Source: Arthrobacter yangruifuii
Lineage (GTDB): Bacteria > Actinomycetota > Actinomycetes > Actinomycetales > Micrococcaceae
Direction: 5' to 3'
DNA length: 64,000 bases
Assembly: GCF_009192775.1 (NCBI RefSeq)
Contig: NZ_VTFX01000004.1
Span: forward strand, 1-64,000
The notes below the pieces were generated by a model, which searched no databases, was not told the DNA's origin, and saw only the letters and a list, made by a program, of their open reading frames with translations. A program made the translations under genes and the position numbers. Shown here piece after piece: positions 1 through 7,503 of this stretch; position 1 is the first letter of the stretch, and each line of letters starts with the position of its first letter.

Positions 1-75
1 CCCCCCCCCCCCCCCCCCCCCCACTGATCCATCCACGGGGGGGGGCCGGCCCCACCCCCCCCCCCCCCCGCTCTT
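1..75. repeat. homopolymeric C/G tract at window start
   Basis: The first 75 bases are almost only C and G: a run of 22 C, a short mixed stretch, nine G, then another C run of about 15. The centre holds the palindrome GGGGCCGGCCCC. It lies just past the stop of the mannose synthase gene. It may be a contig-end artefact or a genuine G-quadruplex/hairpin-forming tract; nothing coding is visible. Confidence 0.7.
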
Positions 76-86
76 TTGCTTTTAAC

Positions 87-815
87 TCAGCCGCGTCCGG
101 TGAGCTTCTGCCAGCGGGCGGTCAGCCCCCAGCGGGTCACATTGGCCATGGCCTCGACCACAATGTTGCCGCTCATCTTCGAGTCACCCAGCTCGCGCTC
201 CACGAAGGTAATCGGGACCTCCGTGATGGACAGGCCCATGCGTGCCACACGGAACGTCATGTCCACCTGGAAGCCGTAGCCCACGGATTCGACCGCGGAG
301 AGGTCCAGCCGTTCCAGGGTGCCGCGGCGGAAGGCCCGGTAGCCGGCGGTGATGTCGCGGACCGGGATGCCCAGCATGAACCGCGAGTACGTGCTTCCTC
401 CGCGGGACAGCAGCTTGCGGTGAAGCGGCCAGTTGACCACCGATCCGCCCTTTACCCAGCGGGAACCGATGACGAGGTCCGCGCCGGCCTTAGAGGCCTC
501 CAGAAGGCGCGGCAGTTCCTCCGGCCGGTGCGAGCCGTCGGCATCCATTTCGACCAGGATGTCGTAGCCGCGTTCCAGGCCCCACCGGAAGCCGGCGATG
601 TAGGCTGCGCCGAGCCCTTCCTTGCCCTTGCGGTGCAGCACATGCACCTGCGGGTCCTTGGCAGCGATTTCATCCGCGTAGGCGCCGGTGCCGTCCGGGC
701 TGTTATCGTCCGCAATCAATACATCCGAATCGGGAACTGCGTTCCGCAGCCGCTTCAGCGTAATGGGGAGCGACTCGATCTCGTTGTATGTGGGGATGAT
801 GGTCAGGACACGCAC
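87..815 (-). CDS. ppm1: polyprenol monophosphomannose synthase (GT2 family)
   Basis: This 242-residue glycosyltransferase transfers mannose from GDP-mannose to a polyprenyl phosphate at the inner face of the membrane, supplying PPM for lipoglycan synthesis and protein O-mannosylation. The N-terminus has the GT2 nucleotide-binding strand (IIPTYNE), then ADDNSPDGT at residues 35-43 and the metal-binding DAD at 91-93. The length matches the soluble catalytic domain; there is no fused N-acyltransferase domain, unlike the mycobacterial two-domain Ppm1. The start is GTG with AAAGG eight bases upstream. No gene precedes it closely, so it probably has its own promoter in the 494-bp gap upstream. The family call is firm; the exact acceptor lipid is inferred. 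Confidence 0.9.
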   Translation of the reverse strand: MRVLTIIPTYNEIESLPITLKRLRNAVPDSDVLIADDNSPDGTGAYADEIAAKDPQVHVLHRKGKEGLGAAYIAGFRWGLERGYDILVEMDADGSHRPEELPRLLEASKAGADLVIGSRWVKGGSVVNWPLHRKLLSRGGSTYSRFMLGIPVRDITAGYRAFRRGTLERLDLSAVESVGYGFQVDMTFRVARMGLSITEVPITFVERELGDSKMSGNIVVEAMANVTRWGLTARWQKLTGRG

Positions 816-1309
816 TGGGTAAGCCTTTCAGCGGACGCACGCCGCGGTGTTCGGAGCCGGTAAGGGTTACTCCTCCGGCAGACTATCCAGTATATGGGAG
901 TATGCGGCGCGTCAGGTCGGGTGCTGGAGCCCCGGACAGCACAACCGGGCGGATGCAGCCGTCTTCGGGCCAGTTCCGGCGGATGCCGGCCCTGTTTTCT
1001 ACTGACGGTTGAACCCACCCGGTTGGGTGATGCTGGACCCGGTCACCGGCTCGGCGGAGCATTTTCCTCCGGTGCGCGCGGTGCGGGCCATGGCAGTAAG
1101 GATCCGGCGGAAAGGCGTCCGGGGCGCCGCTCCGAAAAAGATCCAGAACGGTGCCCGGCACGCCTCAGGAAGCCGGTCCCGACCACGATCCTCATAGCCT
1201 ACGTGCTGGCAAGCACATGTCAATAAGGCCGCTGACTAGGACCTTTGCACGTTCCTGCAGGTCAGACGCCGTGCCCGCAAACGCCGGAACGGGCAGGTAG
1301 TTCCACGGT
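816..1309. other. 494-bp intergenic region without a supported gene
   Basis: This gap separates the amidohydrolase stop from the mannose synthase start. Short open frames on both strands (for example 894-1226 + and 883-1161 -) have Arg/Pro/Gly-rich products typical of high-GC non-coding DNA and no recognisable domain. A TATACT box (889-894, minus strand) could be a -10 element for the mannose synthase gene, but I see no good -35. No tRNA, repeat or clear terminator was seen. Confidence 0.5.
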
Positions 1310-2956
1310 TCACACCAGGTCCGGAGCACGGTAGAGCTCCCGGCCGTTGTGGACCGTCTGCAGGCAGCGCGGCTCGTCCCCGTTGTCCAGTGCAGGCAGC
1401 AGCGGGGTTCCCGCGCGCGGATCCGTGCTCCACGCGGATACATTGGCATCCGGTGTCTGAACCATCAGCTCCTGTACCTCCCAGAGGGCGAAGGACGCAG
1501 GAGCGCCGGCCGCCAGCTGGCCGAGCATGAAGTTGCCCTCTCCCGCGGCACGCCAGCCTGCCCGGGTGTGGCCGATAAACGCAGCCCGGGCCGAGACCCG
1601 CTCCTTCGGGTTGGAATGGGACACGGCGGCCCGGACCCCGGCCCACGGGTCAAGCGGCAGGACGGGAGTATCGGAACCCAGCGCGACGGGCACACCGGCG
1701 GAGAGCAGCGAGGCCATACGGTTCATGGTCTGCCGCCGGTCCCCGAGACGCTGTTCGTAAAGCCCGCCGGGATGGCCCCAGGCAGCATCGAACCCGGGCT
1801 GCAGGCTGACGGTGACGCCAAAACGCAGCAGCTCAGCGATGGCGGCGTCATCGATCATCTCCGCATGCTCCAACCGGTGATGCGCAGCCCGGACAGCTGC
1901 CTCCCCCACGGCGTCCGCAGCCAGACGGAGCCCGGCCAGTGCGGTGTCCATCCCGGCGTCACCGATAACGTGGAAGCCGCCTTGGAGTCCGGCCCTGGTC
2001 ATCAGTTCGAGATGGCGGCCGACCTGTTCGGCGCTCAGGTACGCGGTGCCTGCAGTGTCGGGACGGTCGGTGTACGCCTCGCGCAGCGCAGCCGTCCGTG
2101 CCCCGATGGAACCGTCGATGTTCAGGTCGCCGGCCAGACCCAGCAGCCGGCCTTCGAACAGTTCCAGGAGGCCGGTGACTTCGGCCTCGGTTTCCACCAG
2201 TTGGCCCCAGTACGGCAGGACCTGCGGCAGCGGACCGTCACTCAGTGGTCCGTCCAGTCCCAGCAGCCGGCGAAGGTCCTCGGGCGGGGCGATGTGGGGT
2301 GCGGCCATCTCGGCCACAGCCACCACGCCGCGGGAAGCGGCATGCTTCAGGGCTGCCAGCTGGAATGCTCCGCGTTGGTCCGGGTCCGCGTCCCGCGCTA
2401 CGGTGCGGGCGGCGTCGTGTGCGGCCCGGACAACGAAGCCGTTGTCCCAGCCGTCATATTCCTGCAGCCGCAGTTCAGCCGCCAGCGTGCCGGATACGGC
2501 GGCGCAGTGCACATCGGAGCGGGATAGGTAGACGGGCCGGTTGCCGGACGCAGCGTCGAGCTCGGCAGCGGTGGGGACACGCCGTTCCGGCCAGCGCGAC
2601 TCGTCCCAGTTGGTACCCAGGATCAGGCCCGAGGTCTCCGCGGCATAGTCCGAGACCTGGTCCAGGAGGTCGGCCAGGGAGGTGCAGCCGCTCAGGTCCA
2701 GGGTGACCAGGGACATGCCCAGTTCGGTGGTGTGGACGTGGGAGTCCACGAAGCCGGGCGCAACCAGCGCTCCGTGCAGGTCCACTACGTCCATCCTGCT
2801 GTCCTGGATGGACGTGGCGGCCTGCTCGGAGCCGACCCAGGCGACGGTGTCGCCGTCGACCAGCATGGCCGTTGCAAAGGGATCGCCGGCGCTGTATACC
2901 GAACCGTTGCGGTAGAGCGTCAGGGTGCTGGCGCTCTGGATGGGACTGCCGTTCAA
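1310..2956 (-). CDS. amidohydrolase, YtcJ-like (amidohydrolase family 3)
   Basis: The 548-residue protein is a metal-dependent hydrolase of the YtcJ/AepA group, TIM-barrel enzymes acting on C-N bonds of mostly unknown substrates. Visible signs are the N-terminal beta-sandwich, the metal motif HVH at residues 73-75 (PGFVDSHVHTTELG), a later FHVIGDAG, HRLEHAEM, and a C-terminal ALGSDTPV with the metal-binding Asp. The chosen start is TTG at 2956, preceded closely by AGGTGAG and followed by LNGSPIQSAS; the frame stays open upstream to 3211, but that stretch runs into the helicase gene and reads as low-complexity Arg/Pro/Gly sequence. It lies 47 bases after the helicase stop, same strand, so may be co-transcribed. 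Substrate unknown. Confidence 0.82.
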   Translation of the reverse strand: MNGSPIQSASTLTLYRNGSVYSAGDPFATAMLVDGDTVAWVGSEQAATSIQDSRMDVVDLHGALVAPGFVDSHVHTTELGMSLVTLDLSGCTSLADLLDQVSDYAAETSGLILGTNWDESRWPERRVPTAAELDAASGNRPVYLSRSDVHCAAVSGTLAAELRLQEYDGWDNGFVVRAAHDAARTVARDADPDQRGAFQLAALKHAASRGVVAVAEMAAPHIAPPEDLRRLLGLDGPLSDGPLPQVLPYWGQLVETEAEVTGLLELFEGRLLGLAGDLNIDGSIGARTAALREAYTDRPDTAGTAYLSAEQVGRHLELMTRAGLQGGFHVIGDAGMDTALAGLRLAADAVGEAAVRAAHHRLEHAEMIDDAAIAELLRFGVTVSLQPGFDAAWGHPGGLYEQRLGDRRQTMNRMASLLSAGVPVALGSDTPVLPLDPWAGVRAAVSHSNPKERVSARAAFIGHTRAGWRAAGEGNFMLGQLAAGAPASFALWEVQELMVQTPDANVSAWSTDPRAGTPLLPALDNGDEPRCLQTVHNGRELYRAPDLV

Positions 2957-3003
2957 GGACTCACCTGTTTTCTGTAGCACGTTGATGATGGCGGCGGCCG
3001 GGG

Positions 3004-5865
3004 TCAGTCGCCGACGTTGGAGTAGGCGACGACGCCGCGCCGCACCAGGGAAATAGCGTCCAGGAAGCGGCGGCGCATACCCGCCGGCAGATCCGGAACC
3101 TTGGCCAGCTGGTCCAGCAGGTCGATCACCTGTTTGGCCCACCGGACAAAGTCCCCGGCCGCCAGTTCGGTGCCGTTCAGGGCCACCTGCAGATGCTTGC
3201 CCTTGACCCACTTGTACATGGGCCAGACCAGTCCCAGCTCAGGTTCACCGGTCAGCGGCAGCCGGGACGTCTCTTCCAGATCCGTGAGTTCGGACCATTG
3301 GCGGATGACGGTATCCACGGCGGATTCCAGCGAAATACTGGGCATCTTGGGCCGCAGCCCCCGCTCCTCACGCTTGGCCTGGTAGACCAGGGCTGTGGCC
3401 AGGCAGGCCAGTTCGGCGGGGTCAAGGTCATCGAAGGCGCCGTGTTCCAGCGAGAGGGCCACGAGCAGGTCCTTTTCACCGTAAATGCGCCGCAGTTTCT
3501 GTCCGGCGGGGGTCACGCTGTGGATACCGGGATCCTCCGGGTCGATGTAGCCGTACCTGGCCAGCACGTCGCAGACCCGGTCGAAGGTCTTGGCGATGGT
3601 GTTGGTGCGGCCCCGGATCTGGCCCACCAGGTTGTCGGTTTCCCGGCGCAGCTTCCACCAGCGCTCGGCCCAGCGTGCATGGTCTTCCCGGTCGCTGCAC
3701 CCGTGGCACGGGTGGGCACGCATTTTCCGGCGCAGTTCGGCGATGGCCTTCTCCTGCCGCTCCGTACCCGCGGTATGCATGGCATTGGCGCGGGCCGCCG
3801 CCGGCCGGGGCGGGCGGTGCTCATGCAGCGCGTTCCGGAGCGAGGAGGACAGATCCCGCCGGTCCTTGGGTGAGCGGGAGTTGAAGGACTTCGGGATGCG
3901 GATGTGTGAGACCGGTTCCAGGGCATCGTCGAGGTCGGCGGCACTGAGACGGCGGATCTGTTTATCCTCCGTCAGGATTGCAGGCCGCACCTCGCGGGCT
4001 GACGCATCCACGTCCAGCACAACGGCGTGGCCGGCATTCCGGCCGCCGGGAAGGTACACGATGTCGCCGGGACGCAGGTTCTCCAGCGACGCGGCCGCAG
4101 CGCTGCGCCGGTTCCGCGCCTTGGTCTTGGACGCGGTGTTTTCCAGGTCCGAAAGCTGCCGGCGGAGGGCAGCGTACTCGTTGAAATCCCCCAAATGGCA
4201 GGTCATGGCTTTTTCGTAGCCGGCCAGCGACTCTTCGCGGGACCGCACCTGCTTGGCCAGGCCCACGACGGACCGGTCCGCCTGGAACTGCGCGAAGGAA
4301 GACTCAAGGATTCCGCGGGCCCGTTCCCGGCCGAACTGGGCCATCAGGTTGATGCTCATGTTGTAGGTGGGCCGGAAGCTGGAGTTCAGCGGATAGGTCC
4401 GGCGCGAGGCCAGGCCGGCCACGGCCGCCGGATCGGTGCCGGGCTGCCAGAGGACGACGGCGTGGCCTTCGACGTCGATCCCGCGGCGTCCGGCGCGGCC
4501 GGTCAGCTGGGTGTACTCCCCGGCGGTGATGTCCACATGGGCTTCACCGTTGAACTTGTCCAGTTTCTCCAGCACCACCGAGCGGGCCGGCATATTGATG
4601 CCGAGGGCCAGGGTTTCGGTGGCAAAAACGGCACGGACGAGCCCGGCGGCAAACAGGCGTTCCACTACTTCCTTGAAGGTGGGGAGCATGCCGGCGTGGT
4701 GTGCGGCGAAACCCCGGACCAGGCCCTCCCGCCACGTCCAGAAACCGAGTACCTCCAGGTCATCCTCCGGGATGTCCTGGGTGGCTTCGTCAACGACGCG
4801 GGCAATTTCCCGGCGTTCATCTTCATCCGTAAGCCATATCCCGGACTCGACACACTGGCGTACGGCTCCTTCACAGCCGTTCCGGGAGAAGATGAACGTG
4901 ATGGCGGGCAGCAGGCCGTTGCGGTCCAGCTGGGCGATGACCTGCGGGCGGGAGGCCCGCTGGATGCGGGTGATCGGCGGTCCGCCGTGTCCGCTGCCGT
5001 GTCCCCCGCCGGAACGTCCGCCGCGGGAATCCCGTCGTCCGCCGCGGGAGGAGCCGCGCGGCCCGCCCCAGTGGCTGCGCTGATTGACGCGGGACTCGGC
5101 GCGTGCCAGTTCCATCAGTTCGGGGTTGACCCGGTAGCGCTCCTTGATGCCCGGCTGCTCGCCGGCGGCCTCGTCGAAGGACACATCGGATTCAAACAGG
5201 TCAAAGATGTCCCGCCCCACCATGACGTGCTGCCAGAGCGGGACGGGCCGGTGCTCGGAAACCACCACGTCGGTGTCGCCGCGCACGGTATCCAGCCAGG
5301 CTCCGAATTCCTCGGCATTGGAGACCGTGGCGCTGAGCGAAACCACCAGCACGTCGGAAGGCAGGTGGATGATCACTTCCTCCCATACGGCCCCGCGGAA
5401 CCTGTCCGCCAGGTAGTGCACCTCGTCCATGACCACGTAGCCGAGGTCAATGAGGGTCTCCGAGTTGGAGTACAGCATGTTCCGCAGCACCTCGGTGGTC
5501 ATCACGACGACGTCGGCGTCCGGGTTGATGCTGGTATCACCGGTCAGCAGGCCCACCCGGTCGCTGCCGTAGGTTGCTGCCAGTTCGCTGTACTTCTGGT
5601 TGCTCAGGGCCTTGATGGGTGTGGTGTAGAACGCCTTCAGACCCCGCTGCAGGGCCAGGTACACGGCAAACTCCCCCACCACCGTTTTACCGGCCCCCGT
5701 GGGGGCGGCGACGAGGACGCCGCGGCCGGACTCGAGGGAGCGGCAGGCTTCGGACTGGAACGGGTCCAGGTCAAATCCCAGCGACTGCTCGAAAACGCCC
5801 AGGCGGGTCCTGGCATGTTCGGAACGTTGTTTGGCGGCAAGGTACCGCTCCGAAGGAGAAGTCAT
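3004..5865 (-). CDS. helY: DEAD/DEAH-box helicase, Ski2-like HelY
   Basis: A 953-residue superfamily 2 helicase. Walker A APTGAGKT is at residues 54-61, the DEVH Walker B at 147-150, the SAT motif near 178, HHAGMLP and the TGRAGRRGID motif VI follow, and the C-terminal half carries the Ski2-type accessory region ending in a DSHCT-like domain. Ski2/Mtr4 relatives unwind RNA; the actinobacterial HelY role is not settled. An unusual Gly/Arg/Ser-rich insert (about residues 267-296) lies between the two RecA lobes. The gene follows tatC as in Mycobacterium tuberculosis (tatA-tatC-helY), with a 73-base gap. The ATG start leads straight into the expected N-terminus. Confidence 0.92.
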   Translation of the reverse strand: MTSPSERYLAAKQRSEHARTRLGVFEQSLGFDLDPFQSEACRSLESGRGVLVAAPTGAGKTVVGEFAVYLALQRGLKAFYTTPIKALSNQKYSELAATYGSDRVGLLTGDTSINPDADVVVMTTEVLRNMLYSNSETLIDLGYVVMDEVHYLADRFRGAVWEEVIIHLPSDVLVVSLSATVSNAEEFGAWLDTVRGDTDVVVSEHRPVPLWQHVMVGRDIFDLFESDVSFDEAAGEQPGIKERYRVNPELMELARAESRVNQRSHWGGPRGSSRGGRRDSRGGRSGGGHGSGHGGPPITRIQRASRPQVIAQLDRNGLLPAITFIFSRNGCEGAVRQCVESGIWLTDEDERREIARVVDEATQDIPEDDLEVLGFWTWREGLVRGFAAHHAGMLPTFKEVVERLFAAGLVRAVFATETLALGINMPARSVVLEKLDKFNGEAHVDITAGEYTQLTGRAGRRGIDVEGHAVVLWQPGTDPAAVAGLASRRTYPLNSSFRPTYNMSINLMAQFGRERARGILESSFAQFQADRSVVGLAKQVRSREESLAGYEKAMTCHLGDFNEYAALRRQLSDLENTASKTKARNRRSAAAASLENLRPGDIVYLPGGRNAGHAVVLDVDASAREVRPAILTEDKQIRRLSAADLDDALEPVSHIRIPKSFNSRSPKDRRDLSSSLRNALHEHRPPRPAAARANAMHTAGTERQEKAIAELRRKMRAHPCHGCSDREDHARWAERWWKLRRETDNLVGQIRGRTNTIAKTFDRVCDVLARYGYIDPEDPGIHSVTPAGQKLRRIYGEKDLLVALSLEHGAFDDLDPAELACLATALVYQAKREERGLRPKMPSISLESAVDTVIRQWSELTDLEETSRLPLTGEPELGLVWPMYKWVKGKHLQVALNGTELAAGDFVRWAKQVIDLLDQLAKVPDLPAGMRRRFLDAISLVRRGVVAYSNVGD

Positions 5866-5938
5866 AAACCCAGCCTATGCGCTGCGCCGGGCCCCGCATG
5901 CCACAATCACCGGTGGGCGAACGGCGTGCAGGGGCACC

Positions 5939-6766
5939 CTAGAGCTTGTCGACGGGGGTGGCCGTGTCGGCGTCGGCCTCCACGGCGGCTTCACGGGCAG
6001 CCTGCCTCCGGACGCGGCGCCGGTCATTGATCAGGCAGATGCCCACCGCGAGGGCGAACAGCGCCAGCAGCGGTGCCGCCAGGTAGAACATGCTCAGGGC
6101 GTCTGCGCCGGGAGCGGCCATGGCGGCAAAGAGGCAGATCAGGAACACCGTGATGCGCCAGTACTTGATGATGGTCCGGCCGCTCAGCAGCCCGGCCAGG
6201 TTCAGCCCGACCAGGAAGACGGGGATGAGGAAGGCAACACCGAAGGCCAGCATCAGCCGCAGCACAAAGGCAAGGTAGACCGAGGCGGTGATGACGTTGG
6301 AGCCGCCTTCGGGCGTGAACTCGGTCAGGACCCGGACAGCGTTGGGCAGGATCAGCCAGGCCAGGTAGACACCGCCGATGAACAGCGGTACCGCGGCGGA
6401 CAGGAAGCCCAGTGCGGCCCGCCGCTCCTTGCGCTTCAGGCCGGGCGTGACGAACGCCCACGCCTGGTAAAGCCAGACCGGGCTGGAGACCAGCAGTCCG
6501 ATGAAGAGCGAGACCTGGATCATCTGGTCGAAGGGAGTTGCTACTCCCTCGAAGTTGATGGTGGTGAACCGGCCGTCGCTGTTGCCCGCGTCGATCAGCG
6601 GCTTGGTGAGCGCGTCAAAGACGGGCAGGTACAGGAAGAACCCGCCAACGGTGCCCAGGACAACGGCGATTCCGGATTTGAAGAGCCGGTTGCGGAACTC
6701 CCGCAGGTGCTCTTTAAGGGCCATCCGCCCTTCGGGGTTGGATTTGCGCCCTTTACTCAGCGCCAC
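5939..6766 (-). CDS. tatC: twin-arginine translocase subunit TatC
   Basis: A 275-residue polytopic inner-membrane protein with about six hydrophobic segments. It is the receptor of the Tat pathway, which exports folded proteins with RR signal peptides. Family features are the N-terminal MALKEHLREFRNRLFKS helix (positions of the conserved E and R that contact the signal peptide) and the FMPVF/SPVWLYQAWAFV-type cytoplasmic loop. The C-terminal tail is charged, RRRVRRQAAREA followed by an acidic end. It lies five bases after tatA, so the two are co-translated from one message. An N-terminal basic stretch (KGRKSNPEGR) precedes the core. No TatB is present in the window, as in several actinobacteria where tatB lies elsewhere. 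Confidence 0.95.
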   Translation of the reverse strand: MALSKGRKSNPEGRMALKEHLREFRNRLFKSGIAVVLGTVGGFFLYLPVFDALTKPLIDAGNSDGRFTTINFEGVATPFDQMIQVSLFIGLLVSSPVWLYQAWAFVTPGLKRKERRAALGFLSAAVPLFIGGVYLAWLILPNAVRVLTEFTPEGGSNVITASVYLAFVLRLMLAFGVAFLIPVFLVGLNLAGLLSGRTIIKYWRITVFLICLFAAMAAPGADALSMFYLAAPLLALFALAVGICLINDRRRVRRQAAREAAVEADADTATPVDKL

Positions 6767-6771
6767 GGCTG

Positions 6772-7080
6772 CTAGCGGCGTGTTGGCGGGTTACCCGCAG
6801 AATCCGACGGTCCGCTCGGGGTGCCGGACGGCGGGTTCTGCCCGGGGAAGAAGGTCTGCTCTGCCGCCGCGGGACGCGGTTCGGGATTCACGACGCGTCC
6901 TTCCACCGGATCACCTGCGGCGGGTTTGGAAGGGTCTTCGTCCTTCATCTGGCGTACCTCGGACTTGAAGATCCGAAGGGACTGTCCCAGGCTCCTTGCC
7001 AGCCCCGGGAGCTTGGGAGCGCCGAAGAGCAGAACAGCCAGTACAACAATGACGATAATCTGCCAGCCTTCAAGCCTCAT
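6772..7080 (-). CDS. tatA: Sec-independent translocase subunit TatA
   Basis: A 102-residue TatA/E protein forming the pore oligomer of the twin-arginine exporter. It has one N-terminal membrane helix (about residues 7-21, WQIIVIVVLAVLLFG), the FGAPKLP hinge and an amphipathic helix LARSLGQSLRIFKSEV, then a Pro-rich, low-complexity cytoplasmic tail. ATG start with an AAAGGA ribosome site. It is the first gene of tatA-tatC-(helY), and a TAGAAT box within the palindrome AGAATATTCT, about 25 bases upstream of the start, could be its -10 element. Upstream lies the small membrane protein gene, 32 bases away. The C-terminal tail is somewhat longer than average. Confidence 0.93.
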   Translation of the reverse strand: MRLEGWQIIVIVVLAVLLFGAPKLPGLARSLGQSLRIFKSEVRQMKDEDPSKPAAGDPVEGRVVNPEPRPAAAEQTFFPGQNPPSGTPSGPSDSAGNPPTRR

Positions 7081-7112
7081 GGCGGTGTCCTTTCGTTGGA
7101 GAATATTCTATG

Positions 7113-7448
7113 TCAGAGTTCCGGGAAATCCCGCCACGCGCGCGGCTGGCCTTTGGCCATGCGGCGTTCGACACGACGGTGCCGACGGGCTTCGCTGCGG
7201 GCCGCCTTACCGGCGTCGTAGGCCTTCCGGGCCTCGGCCGGCTCCGTGAAGATGTCCGCGGGGACGTCCTCGACGATGCTGGACGGAACGGTGTCCGGAG
7301 TGCGGAGGGACAGCTTGGCCGAAGCAGCTTCGAATTCCCGGAGGATACCGAGGAACCGCTTAAACAGCCGGTAGCCGATCAGGGCGTAGAAACCCGCGGC
7401 GCCTGCCGCGAGGGCAAGCCAAATCAGTATCCAGGACCACCAAGGCAT
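7113..7448 (-). CDS. conserved small membrane protein between tatA and pafBC
   Basis: I do not recognise a named family. The 111-residue product begins MPWWSWILIWLALAAGAAGF, giving one strong membrane helix in about the first 25 residues, then an amphipathic region (LFKRFLGILREFEAASAKL) and a charged, Arg-rich C-terminal half (ARRHRRVERRMAKG). The topology (short periplasmic end, long cytoplasmic tail) recalls TatA/TatB, but the FG-P hinge is missing. The start at 7448 was chosen because upstream in-frame sequence to 7706 is out-of-character Arg/Pro-rich and overlaps pafBC. It sits between pafBC (55 bases) and tatA (32 bases) on the same strand, so it is probably in one operon with them. Function unknown. 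Confidence 0.78.
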   Translation of the reverse strand: MPWWSWILIWLALAAGAAGFYALIGYRLFKRFLGILREFEAASAKLSLRTPDTVPSSIVEDVPADIFTEPAEARKAYDAGKAARSEARRHRRVERRMAKGQPRAWRDFPEL

Positions 7449-7503
7449 ACTCCCAGCATAGTGGAGACTGCCTGCCCGCTCGGACCGGCGGTGCCGGAGG
7501 CGC

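Noticed and set aside
883-1226. Open frames of 92 and 110 codons on both strands in the 816-1309 gap
   Set aside because: Products are Arg/Pro/Gly-rich, overlap each other on opposite strands and show no start signals or known motif.
2957-3211. 85-residue N-terminal extension of the amidohydrolase
   Set aside because: It overlaps the helicase gene in the same direction and reads as low-complexity; a ribosome-like site precedes the TTG at 2956.
4027-6030. 667-codon open frame on the + strand
   Set aside because: It is antisense to helY and tatC, with Gly/Ala/Arg-rich product and no domain; long antisense frames are expected at this GC content.
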